A DNA stretch of 64,000 nucleotides. It comes from Roseiflexus sp. (GTDB lineage: Bacteria; Chloroflexota; Chloroflexia; Chloroflexales; Roseiflexaceae). The stretch covers positions 1-64,000 of the forward strand of contig JANXAL010000084.1 of assembly GCA_025062325.1 (NCBI GenBank), read 5' to 3'. Shown one piece after another: positions 16,237-23,272 of the stretch. Under the pieces are notes generated by a model. The model was given only the letters and a program-made list of their open reading frames with translations. It made no database searches and had not been told where the DNA came from. Every line of letters starts with the position of its first letter. Within the stretch, counting starts at the first letter, position 1. The position numbers and the translations under genes were made by a program.

Positions 16237-16622
16237 CCAACCGGTATGCAGACTGGTTTCGACAGGCTGAGGCGGACCTGCGCCATGCCCGGAATGCGCT
16301 AGCGGACGGCGACTATGAGTGGAGTTGCTTTGCTGCTCAGCAGGCTGCAGAAAAGGCCCTGAAGTCCCTGTTTCAGCGATTGGGCATGGAGGCGTGGGGG
16401 CACGCGCTCACCGTGATGATTGGCAATCTGCCGCCAAATATCCAGACGCCGCCCGAACTGGTGGAATATTGCCGTATCCTGGACAAACACTACATCCCTA
16501 CCCGGTATCCGAACGGTTTTGCCGCAGGCGCGCCGACTGATTTTTACACACAGAAGGAAGCCGAAGATGCTATTCGATATGCAGAGGCCATCCTCGAGTT
16601 CTGTCGTGATCAAATCAATTGA
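16233..16622 (+). CDS. HEPN domain protein (HepT-like toxin of a HEPN-MNT pair)
   Basis: 129 residues, the usual length of stand-alone HEPN proteins. The N-terminal AD.RHARNAL and the FAAQQAAEKALKSLF helix (33-47) are typical. The R(x4)H motif of the HEPN nuclease site is present as Arg81...His86 in CRILDKHYIPTRYP. In studied pairs the HEPN protein is an RNase or toxin that is neutralised by its MNT partner, in some cases by AMPylation of a Tyr near this motif; the Tyr after His86 is conserved here. The MNT gene overlaps its 3' end. Function is inferred from the family. Confidence 0.85.
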   Translation: MTNRYADWFRQAEADLRHARNALADGDYEWSCFAAQQAAEKALKSLFQRLGMEAWGHALTVMIGNLPPNIQTPPELVEYCRILDKHYIPTRYPNGFAAGAPTDFYTQKEAEDAIRYAEAILEFCRDQIN

Positions 16623-16938
16623 TCGAGCGCGCGTTGAGCAGGCTGTCAGGGAATATGCAGCTCGCTTGTTTGCTGCGCATCCGGAGATTGAGCGCATCAT
16701 CTGGTTCGGCTCGTGGGTGAACGGCATCCCCAGGCCTGGGAGCGACGTTGACCTGTGCCTGATCCTCTCCTCGACGGATAAGCCCATGCACGAACGCGCC
16801 GCCGACTTTCTGCCGGTCGGCTTTCCGACAGGAGTTGATCTCTTCGTCTATACGCGCGCCGAGTTTGAACGTCTCCAGGCGGAGTACCCCGGCTGGTTCC
16901 AGGCCATCGCCTCCGGCAGAGATCTGGCAAGGTCTTGA
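16567..16938 (+). CDS. MNT-type nucleotidyltransferase (antitoxin partner of HEPN)
   Basis: 123 residues if started at ATG 16567 (GAAGGAAG upstream); ATG 16579 or GTG 16606 are alternatives, and all overlap the HEPN gene. The minimal nucleotidyltransferase signature IWFGSWVNGIPRPGSDVDLC contains the GS motif and the D.D metal pair. MNT partners act as antitoxins by modifying HEPN toxins. Its stop is only 21 bp from the end of the convergent VapC gene. Confidence 0.85.
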   Translation: MLFDMQRPSSSSVVIKSIDRARVEQAVREYAARLFAAHPEIERIIWFGSWVNGIPRPGSDVDLCLILSSTDKPMHERAADFLPVGFPTGVDLFVYTRAEFERLQAEYPGWFQAIASGRDLARS

Positions 16939-16959
16939 TCTGCCTGTTCCTCAGCCTCG

Positions 16960-17367
16960 CTACGATGTTCTGCTGCGTCGCACTTCGATGCCATCATGTG
17001 GAAAGCGTGCGTCCAGGGAGTAGACAACTTTGTTTTCCGTTTCACTGGCGGCTGCCCAGACGAGCGCATCGGCGAAGGAAATGCGTCCTGACGGACGACA
17101 GAGCAATAGCGCTTGGAGCAGCGTTTCTTTGCGCAGCGCAAACGGGAAAATATTACGCTTCTGGAGCAAAAGAATAAGCGTATCGACAACGGCTTCGCGC
17201 GGTACGCCATAGCCTGACGTGAGAACATACGCGGTTTCTGCGATAACGACCTCAGGAATGAGCAGATGTTCTTCGCTGTCGATAATCTGTGCAGCCAGCA
17301 TCGCCAGGTCCGGCGGCTGTCCGGTGAGATACCGCACGATCGTGCTTGTATCCAGCAATCCGCCCAT
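16960..17367 (-). CDS. vapC: PIN domain ribonuclease toxin (VapC-like)
   Basis: 135 residues. The acidic metal-binding residues of the PIN fold are in place: Asp6 (LLDTSTIVRYL), Glu44 (VVIAETAYVL), Asp100 (SFADALVWAAA) and Asp119 (YSLDARF). VapC toxins cleave tRNA or rRNA. The ATG overlaps the upstream antitoxin stop (TGATG), the classic VapBC coupling. Substrate RNA cannot be predicted. Confidence 0.88.
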   Translation of the reverse strand: MGGLLDTSTIVRYLTGQPPDLAMLAAQIIDSEEHLLIPEVVIAETAYVLTSGYGVPREAVVDTLILLLQKRNIFPFALRKETLLQALLLCRPSGRISFADALVWAAASETENKVVYSLDARFPHDGIEVRRSRTS

Positions 17368-17648
17368 CAGGCATCCTCTTCCGGCGGTTCTTCCTTCTGG
17401 CGGACTGCCGTTTCCCAGGCGAGTGCACGCACTTCCGCCCAGGACTCGTTGCCAACGATCGTCTTGATGTGCGCTGCCAGGCTGCCTTTCAGTGATTGAT
17501 CATGCTCCGGCGGAACAAAGTAGAGTTCCACATGACCGTCTACCAGGCGCTGGAGGGCGATCCAGCCGGGTTTGATCCCCAAACGTTCGCGAATATCTTT
17601 GTTGATGACAATCTGCCCTTTCGGTCCTACAATGGATGCCATAGTCAT
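17367..17648 (-). CDS. vapB: AbrB/MazE-type antitoxin (VapB-like)
   Basis: 93 residues. The N-terminal half is a SpoVT/AbrB swapped-hairpin DNA-binding domain: VGPKGQIVINKDIRERLGIKPGW (split here as VGPKGQIVINKDIR + ERLGIKPGW, residues 7-29). The acidic, Pro-Glu-rich C-terminus should bind and block the PIN toxin encoded next to it. The start follows AGAAAGGT; ATG 17642 is an alternative. Autoregulation is likely because a direct repeat lies just upstream. Confidence 0.85.
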   Translation of the reverse strand: MTMASIVGPKGQIVINKDIRERLGIKPGWIALQRLVDGHVELYFVPPEHDQSLKGSLAAHIKTIVGNESWAEVRALAWETAVRQKEEPPEEDA

Positions 17649-17662
17649 ACCTTTCTGATGCA

Positions 17663-17688
17663 GTATAACTCTAGCATGCCTGTATAAC
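17663..17688 (-). promoter_or_regulatory. Direct repeat GTATAAC x2, candidate VapB operator
   Basis: GTATAAC occurs at 17663-17669 and 17682-17688, a 19-bp period, within the 65-bp region between vapB and the divergent secreted-protein gene. On the minus strand the inner copy supplies a -10-like TATACT. Position and symmetry suit an autoregulatory antitoxin site; this is inference. Confidence 0.35.
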
Positions 17689-17713
17689 GTACGTCAAGAG
17701 GAGACTCATCCTT

Positions 17714-19843
17714 ATGAAACTGCTCCTGGCGCTCCTCATCACTGCCGTGCTGCTGATTCCCGCTGCGCCGGTCTCAGCCGCCCCCCTCCCCGACGGTTTC
17801 GCCGATTCCGCCTTTGCTGCGCTGTGGACGCGCACCGACCGCGCGGTTGCGACCGGCGCGATACAGCGATCATGGACGTATGGCGCGTCTCCAGGTGAGA
17901 TGCGGTACGAATACTTCCGAGGTGCGCCGGGCGACGCGCGCCTGGTGCAGTATTTTGACAAGGCGCGCATGGAGGTGAACGATCCGAACGGTGACCGCCG
18001 CTCCCCCTGGTTCGTCACCGGCGGGCGGTTGGTGGTCGAGTTGATCACTGGCAGGATCCAGACCGGCTTCGAGACCTTCGAGCCGCGCACGCCCGCCGCC
18101 ATTCCGGTCGCTGGCGATCCGGTCGGCAATCCGCTGGCGCCGACGTATGCGCAGCTTGCCGCGTATGTCTCATTTGATGGCGGCGGGCGCGCGCCTCAAC
18201 GCATCGGCGCACGGGTCAGCGCTCTGCTCGGTCCCGACGGCCTCGGCGAACGGCCCGACCTGGCGCTGCCAGCAACGACGATTGTGCGCTATGAGCCGGT
18301 AACGGGCCATAACGTGCCGCGCGTTTTCCGCGATTTTATGGCAGCGGCGCCAATAGACGCGCTCTTCGCCTTCGGGTATCCGATCAGCGAGCCGTACTGG
18401 GCGATTGTCCGCGTCGGCGGCAAAGAGATGCCGGTGATGTTCCAGGCGTTCGAGCGTCGCCTGCTCACCTACAACCCCGCCAACCTGCCGCGCTGGCAGG
18501 TTGAGATGGGAAATGTCGGGCAGCATTATTTCCTCTGGCGTTACGGTCGTTCGCTCCGCTACGCTGCACCGCCCTTCTCCGGCGTGCGTGTCCGTGAGAC
18601 AACGCTGACGATCCCGACCTATGACTACCATCAGGCGCTTGCGTCCACAAATCCTGGCGATCCGATCTATCCCTATCCGCGTCTCGATCCGGCGCGCGTC
18701 GGTTCGCCGCAACCGCGCACGTACCGCGCCATTGCAGTCGAAAATCGCTTCCTGGAACTAACCTTCCTCCCTGAACTTGGCGGACGGCTGTACCGCGCAG
18801 TGATCAAGTCTACCGGTCAGAATGCGTTCTACCAGAATCCAGTAGTCAAACCGGCGCCATTCGGGCAACGCGGCTGGTGGCTGGGAGTCGGCGGGCTGGA
18901 ATGGGCGGCGCCTACTGAAGAGCATGGCTATCTCGAAGCCTTTCCGTGGGATATAACGGTCGAACGTCAGACCGGCGCCGTCACGGTGCGCATGACAACG
19001 GCTGAACGTCAGCGCGGACTGGACATGACCGCAGTTGTCACGCTGCGCGCCGATGAGGGACTGTTCCGAACGCAACTGGCGGCGCGCAATGCGTCTTCCA
19101 CCCCTCAACCAGTGCAAATGTGGATGAATGCCGCGCTTGCCTCCGCCGCCAATCGGGTCGGACCTGCGGCGCGTTTCGTTGTGCCCGTCGATCAGATGAT
19201 CGTCCATGCCGCCGAAGACCGCGACCTGCCGCCGCCGCGCGCCACCGTCGGCTGGCCCCGCCACAATCAGCGCGACCTGTCGCGTCCGTCGGCATGGAAC
19301 GGGTATGTGGGGCTGTTCGCTGTGCGACCGGTACGTTTTGCCGGATTCTACGACGCGCAGGCGGACGCGGGGATGGTTGCGCTGCACGATGCCGGGTTCG
19401 CCGGGACGAAGGTGTTTGCGTTCAGCCAGAACTTCGACCGCCGCCTGTTTACCGATGACGGGAGCGATTATGCGGAACTCTGGGTCGGCGCGCAACCAAC
19501 CTTCTGGGATGATCCGCTGTTGAACAGCGGTGATCGGCGCGTCATCCTCGCTGACTGGATGCCGTTGCAGGGGCTGGGCGACCTTGTCGCTGCGAGCGAG
19601 TCTGGCGCGCTTGGCGTGCAACGTCGGGCTGGCGGCGCGCTGACCGTCAGCGTGGTTGCGGCGCGTGTTCAGGCGGCGGCGCCAGTGCGCGTTCTGATCG
19701 ACGGGCGTGAGGTCTTCCGCAGCACGCCGATTGCGCTGCGCCCCGATCTGCCGCTCACCATCGAGTTGCCGCCGGGTCGCGTGGGTGGTACACTGCGTGT
19801 CGAGACTGGCGGATGGGCGCTGGAGACATCGCCCGGTTCGTGA
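17714..19843 (+). CDS. Secreted DUF5107 domain protein
   Basis: 709 residues. A Sec signal peptide is clear: MKLLLALLITAVLLIP followed by a small-residue cleavage site near VSAAP (about 22). Residues 24-290 form a domain beginning FADSAFAALWTRTD, a pattern frequent in exported Chloroflexota proteins of unknown role. From about 325 to 540 the sequence matches DUF5107: TYRAIAVENRFLELTFLPELGG...QNPV.K...GQRGWWLGVGGLEW, a galactose-mutarotase-like beta-sandwich. A carbohydrate-binding or -processing role outside the membrane is plausible but unproven. It stands 11 nt before a Uma2 gene. Confidence 0.75.
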   Translation: MKLLLALLITAVLLIPAAPVSAAPLPDGFADSAFAALWTRTDRAVATGAIQRSWTYGASPGEMRYEYFRGAPGDARLVQYFDKARMEVNDPNGDRRSPWFVTGGRLVVELITGRIQTGFETFEPRTPAAIPVAGDPVGNPLAPTYAQLAAYVSFDGGGRAPQRIGARVSALLGPDGLGERPDLALPATTIVRYEPVTGHNVPRVFRDFMAAAPIDALFAFGYPISEPYWAIVRVGGKEMPVMFQAFERRLLTYNPANLPRWQVEMGNVGQHYFLWRYGRSLRYAAPPFSGVRVRETTLTIPTYDYHQALASTNPGDPIYPYPRLDPARVGSPQPRTYRAIAVENRFLELTFLPELGGRLYRAVIKSTGQNAFYQNPVVKPAPFGQRGWWLGVGGLEWAAPTEEHGYLEAFPWDITVERQTGAVTVRMTTAERQRGLDMTAVVTLRADEGLFRTQLAARNASSTPQPVQMWMNAALASAANRVGPAARFVVPVDQMIVHAAEDRDLPPPRATVGWPRHNQRDLSRPSAWNGYVGLFAVRPVRFAGFYDAQADAGMVALHDAGFAGTKVFAFSQNFDRRLFTDDGSDYAELWVGAQPTFWDDPLLNSGDRRVILADWMPLQGLGDLVAASESGALGVQRRAGGALTVSVVAARVQAAAPVRVLIDGREVFRSTPIALRPDLPLTIELPPGRVGGTLRVETGGWALETSPGS

Positions 19844-19853
19844 GGAGGCTGCT

Positions 19854-20525
19854 ATGAGTGCGCCGACTGCGGTTGATCCATCGGCTGCGACGCAGCATCC
19901 CGCGCCGCTCAGGATGACCTACGCTGAGTGGCTGGCGTGGGACCACGCGGGGTTGAGTGAGTGGGTCAACGGCGAGGTCATTATTCATATGCCGACCACA
20001 GAGGAGCATCAGCGGGTCGTTGATTTTCTCAGCCAGCTGCTGGGACTGTTTGTGCGTGCGCCGCGTCTCGGCATTGTGCGCGGTGCGCCGTTTGCCATGC
20101 GCGCGCTGCCAGACGGTCCCGGACGGGAACCGGATCTGTTCTTCCTGGCGGAGGAGCATAAGGAGCGACTGACCCGTCACGAACTCGCTGGACCCGCCGA
20201 TCTGGTGATTGAGGTGATTTCCGACGATAGTGTGGCGCTTGATCGCGACGAGAAGTTCTATGAATACCAAGCGGCTGGCGTGCGCGAATACTGGATCATC
20301 GACCCGCGTCCCGGACGCCTGCGCGCCGATTTCTACGTCCTCGACGCGCGCGGTCGGTATCGCGCCGTTCCGCCAGACGACAATAATATCTATCGTTCGA
20401 CGGTTCTGCCCGGTTTCTGGCTCGATGTGGAGTGGTTGTGGCGCCCCGATCCGAACCCGCTCGCCGCTTTGGGACGGATCGTAGGAACGGAACAGGTCAT
20501 GAGCGCAGTGCAGGATGAGGTGTAA
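19854..20525 (+). CDS. Uma2 family (DUF820) restriction-endonuclease-like protein
   Basis: 223 residues from the ATG at 19854 (TGAGGAGGCTGCT upstream). The PD-(D/E)XK-like core of the Uma2 family is visible: EWVNGEVIIHMP (early E), GREPDLFFL with the catalytic Asp, and DLVIEVISDDS (E.IS) followed by KFYEYQAAGVREYWIIDP. Uma2 proteins are abundant in cyanobacteria and Chloroflexota; their cellular role is not settled, though nuclease or transposon-derived functions are proposed. It overlaps nothing and abuts the DUF711 gene directly. Confidence 0.85.
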   Translation: MSAPTAVDPSAATQHPAPLRMTYAEWLAWDHAGLSEWVNGEVIIHMPTTEEHQRVVDFLSQLLGLFVRAPRLGIVRGAPFAMRALPDGPGREPDLFFLAEEHKERLTRHELAGPADLVIEVISDDSVALDRDEKFYEYQAAGVREYWIIDPRPGRLRADFYVLDARGRYRAVPPDDNNIYRSTVLPGFWLDVEWLWRPDPNPLAALGRIVGTEQVMSAVQDEV

Positions 20526-21680
20526 ATGCGCATTCGCACACTGACGACTGGCGCCTGTGAAAGCGAAGTGGCGCGCGCGGCGCGAGCAGTGCAGGAGGCG
20601 CGGCGGCGGCTCGAGGATGCCGGGTATATAGTGCAGACGCTGCGCCTGGCGCTCGATACGAGCAGGACGAACTACGCCGCTGATGTGGTGACCGCGGCGC
20701 GTGATGCTGAGGCGCTGGCGCGCAATGCCGGGTTTGATTACGTCTCGATCGGGCGAGTAGCGACCGACCGTCTGGCGTCGCTGGTGGAGGCGCTGGCGGC
20801 GACGGAGATTGTGTTCGCTTCAGCGCGCCTTGCCGGACGCGATGGCACTGTGGATGCGCTGGCAACCGCAGCCGCGGCGCGCGTCATCGCAACGCTGGCG
20901 TCGACGACGCCGAACGGGTTCAGCAATCTACGGTTTGCGGGGCTGGCGTCAGTAGCGCCGGGATCCCCGTTCTTTCCGGCAAGCTACCACAGCGGCGGCG
21001 AACCATGGCTCGCTGTCGGTCCAGAAGCCGCGTCGCTGGCAGTGGAAGCGGCGCACGAAGTTGAGGAGGATGGCGCTGACTCATCGGTTCAAGCAGTCGC
21101 TGTCAGAACCCATCGCTTTATCGAAAACCTGAAAACGCGGATTGCAGATCACGATGCGCGCATTCGCACAGCGCTCAACGGTATTGACGGGGCGTATGGC
21201 GTGTATGTCGCGGGTTGCGACTGGTCGCTCGCGCCGCATCCCGACATCACGTGCAGCATTGGCGCTGCCGTCGAGCGCGTCCTCGGCGCGCCGTTCGGCG
21301 CACCCGGCACGTTGGCGGTCATTCGCGCCTGCACCGATGCCATTCGCGCTGCGGGAGTAATCCTGATCGGGTTCAGCGGGGTGATGCTGCCGGTGCTAGA
21401 GGATGCCACCCTCGCGCAGCGCAACGCCGAAGGGCGCTATGGCTGGCGCGACCTGCTGGCGTTCAGCGCCGTGTGCGGCACGGGACTCGATACTGTTCCG
21501 CTGCCGGGGGACGCCTCGATTGAACAAATCGAAGGCATGCTGGCAGAAGTTGCAGCGCTGGCAGGCGCATTGCGCAAGCCGCTCACTGCACGTTTGATGC
21601 CCATCCCCGGTTTGCGTGCTGGCGATATGACCGCATTCGACTTTCCGTACTTCGTCAATACGCGGGTTATGGCGATCTGA
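20526..21680 (+). CDS. DUF711 (UPF0210/PFL-like) family protein
   Basis: 384 residues starting immediately after the Uma2 stop. The N-terminus MRIRTLTTG and the segments SARLAGRDGTVD, FFPASYH and GLDTVPLPGD are typical of DUF711 (UPF0210). A structural relation of the family to glycyl-radical-type enzymes has been noted, but no glycyl-radical motif is present and the reaction is unknown. The stop codon lies within a GAGGC-type heptamer array. Confidence 0.7.
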   Translation: MRIRTLTTGACESEVARAARAVQEARRRLEDAGYIVQTLRLALDTSRTNYAADVVTAARDAEALARNAGFDYVSIGRVATDRLASLVEALAATEIVFASARLAGRDGTVDALATAAAARVIATLASTTPNGFSNLRFAGLASVAPGSPFFPASYHSGGEPWLAVGPEAASLAVEAAHEVEEDGADSSVQAVAVRTHRFIENLKTRIADHDARIRTALNGIDGAYGVYVAGCDWSLAPHPDITCSIGAAVERVLGAPFGAPGTLAVIRACTDAIRAAGVILIGFSGVMLPVLEDATLAQRNAEGRYGWRDLLAFSAVCGTGLDTVPLPGDASIEQIEGMLAEVAALAGALRKPLTARLMPIPGLRAGDMTAFDFPYFVNTRVMAI

Positions 21681-21725
21681 GGCGTGAGATGCGAGGCAAG
21701 AGGCAAGAGGGGAGAGGCGAGACGC
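21677..21725. repeat. Heptamer array overlapping the DUF711 stop codon
   Basis: Seven 7-bp units read GAGGCGT, GAGATGC, GAGGCAA, GAGGCAA, GAGGGGA, GAGGCGA, GACGCTC. The TGA stop at 21678-21680 straddles the first unit. Confidence 0.65.
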
Positions 21726-21727
21726 TC

Positions 21728-22130
21728 AGGTGTAGACTTTTTGGGATGCGAAGCAGGTTTGCCGCATCCTGACGCCCTTTTCCCCTCATCCCTCTGCCCC
21801 CTTTCCTCCCAAGGGTAGCGTTTTTCAGGTGCGAGGGGCGTTTTCGGCATCCCGACACCTGTTTTCCCCTCATCTCCCCTGCCCCCTTCTCCCACAAGGG
21901 GAGAAGGGGGAGTTTGTACATCCTAACGCTCAAAACGGGCGATGCAACACAAAGGCTGGCCAATAGTTGTGAGCTGCCCCCTTCTCCCATCCCCCTTCGC
22001 CCCCCCGCATGCGGGGGTCGGGGGAGAAAGGGGAGTTTGCGCGTCCTGACGACCAAAACGGACGATGCAATGAAAGGGCTTGCCGAAGAACCTACACTTG
22101 TGATGAGAGGCGAGAGGGGTTGAACGTTGA
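21728..22130. repeat. Dispersed hairpin-rich repeat cluster
   Basis: Several diverged copies of one element follow each other: a GTAGACTTTTTGGGATGCGA-like head, a GCCGCATCCTGACGCC-like middle and a tail CCCCCTTCTCCC-N5-GGGAGAAGGGGG that folds into a strong hairpin. Related copies are at 37313-37735 and 62085-62545. No open frame here looks real. The hairpins may end transcription coming from either side. Confidence 0.7.
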
Positions 22131-22155
22131 AGGTGGGAAAGCGTCTCCGCGCTTT

Positions 22156-22480
22156 GTTGCCATTTGCTTATTCGCTTACCTATTCGCTGACCACGGAAAG
22201 GCAAGAGGCGCCTGACCACCCGGACGTTTCCGCTGTGTGTTGCCATCCGCTTCTTCGCTCACCCGTCCACCGATCGCAGAAAGACGCGCGGCGCCCGACC
22301 ACCCGGACGTTTCCGCTATTCGTTGCTATTCGCTTATTCGCTTACCCATTCGCTGACCGTAGAAAGGCGCAGGGCGCTCGACCGCCTGGACGCCGTTCGT
22401 TGCCATTCGCTTCTGTGCTTACCCTTTCGCTAACCGTGGAAAGGCGCACAGCGCGAAGACGGCAGGAGGAAACGCAGACG
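22156..22480. repeat. Degenerate tandem repeat, about 83-bp unit, four copies
   Basis: Units start GTTGCCATTTGC at 22156, GTTGCCATCCGC at 22239, GTTGCTATTCGC at 22322 and GTTGCCATTCGC at 22399, i.e. periods of 83, 83 and 77 bp. Each contains an ATTCGCTTATTCGCTTACC-like stretch, GCTGACCGTAGAAAGGCGC and, in the first two, CACCCGGACGTTTCCGCT. There is no spacer-like unique DNA between units. A single related half-unit is at 5305-5345. Confidence 0.75.
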
Positions 22481-22682
22481 ACCTTTGAGGTATACGCCAC
22501 CCATGTCGCTATGCCAGCGGTCATCGCTGGCGGAAAGGCGCGTTTCCTCTGAATCCATGTCGCTGCGACCTCAAAAGTCAGCGCCAGCGGCGCATGGGGC
22601 AAGGGACAGCAGGCCAGGAGATGGGAAGGCATTGCATGTCTCAAATGACGATGGCAATCTACGATGGCTCGTTCCTCCGAAT

Positions 22683-22938
22683 TCAGCGCGCGAGGACTGG
22701 TACAGCTCGACCGCGCTCGCACCGCTCTCGCGCGGGGCCTGTGAGAAGGCGAAGGACTGTGGGATAGGCTTCGAACTCGCGCAGCCGCGCGTATTCCTTA
22801 GGCGAGATAAGGACGCCAAACGCCTTTCTCTCCGCGCCGTGTTAAGAACAATCGCCGACTGCTGCGCTTAAGTGAAGAAAGCCGATTGTGCGCTTCAGCA
22901 ATTGGGATTGTGATCTCGCGGCCTCCAGTTGTCTGAAT
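22683..22938 (-). pseudogene. Frameshifted Phd/YefM-family antitoxin
   Basis: On the minus strand the frame reads QTTGGREITIPIAEAHNRLS, then LFLTRRGEKGV, and after a one-base slip continues GVLISPKEYARLREFEAY to a TGA at 22685-22683. 'I..AEAHN.LS...', 'LTRRGE..GVLIS..EY.RL.E.EAY' is the Phd/YefM antitoxin pattern. An extra T in GTTTGGC (near 22818) breaks the frame, and the expected start is ATT instead of ATG. A GGAGG and a short AIVDC frame follow downstream, possibly the first residues of a lost PIN toxin. The locus appears to be a decayed toxin-antitoxin pair. Confidence 0.6.
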
Positions 22939-22983
22939 AGTACACGATAGGAAGCGAATATGAATCCTCCTGATGATACCGTG

Positions 22984-23050
22984 TTGCCCCTGACCTGCAA
23001 GCCATGCTATGATCGCCGTGGCGATTCGCCACGTCCTGCTTTGGTATAAT
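22984..23050 (+). promoter_or_regulatory. Candidate promoters and palindromic operator upstream of glgP
   Basis: TTGCCC (22984-22989) and TATGAT (23008-23013) are 18 bp apart. A second -10, TATAAT, is at 23045-23050 with a poor -35. A 15-bp palindrome GTGGCGA-T-TCGCCAC (23018-23032) lies between, over the -35 position of the second promoter, a usual place for a regulator site. Confidence 0.4.
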
Positions 23051-23144
23051 CACATCGTGCATGGCTCCCTGAATTGAGGGTGTTCCCGGTCGAGCAAGAT
23101 CTTCGCGCTCTCAAGGCAGCGCGACCCATGACAGGCGGGCGATC

Positions 23145-23207
23145 ATCACTCGTCACTCATCACTTGTTACTCATCACTCATCACTCATCACTCATCACTC
23201 GTCACTA
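23145..23207. repeat. ATCACTC heptamer array, nine units
   Basis: Nine 7-bp units: ATCACTC, GTCACTC, ATCACTT, GTTACTC, ATCACTC four times, GTCACTA. It lies in the 5' leader region of glgP, about 65 bp before its start, so it would be transcribed from either candidate promoter. Confidence 0.8.
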
Positions 23208-23272
23208 TGATCAGGCGCAACGCCCGCGCTCCCCGCCTGAACAGCTACTGATGAGAGGAGAAGAGAAAGGAG

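Noticed and set aside
22156-22480. Possible CRISPR array
   Set aside because: Units are contiguous and degenerate with no unique spacers.
22485-22871. 128-residue plus-strand frame in the repeat-rich region
   Set aside because: Antisense to the recognisable antitoxin remnant and without motif or ribosome-binding site.
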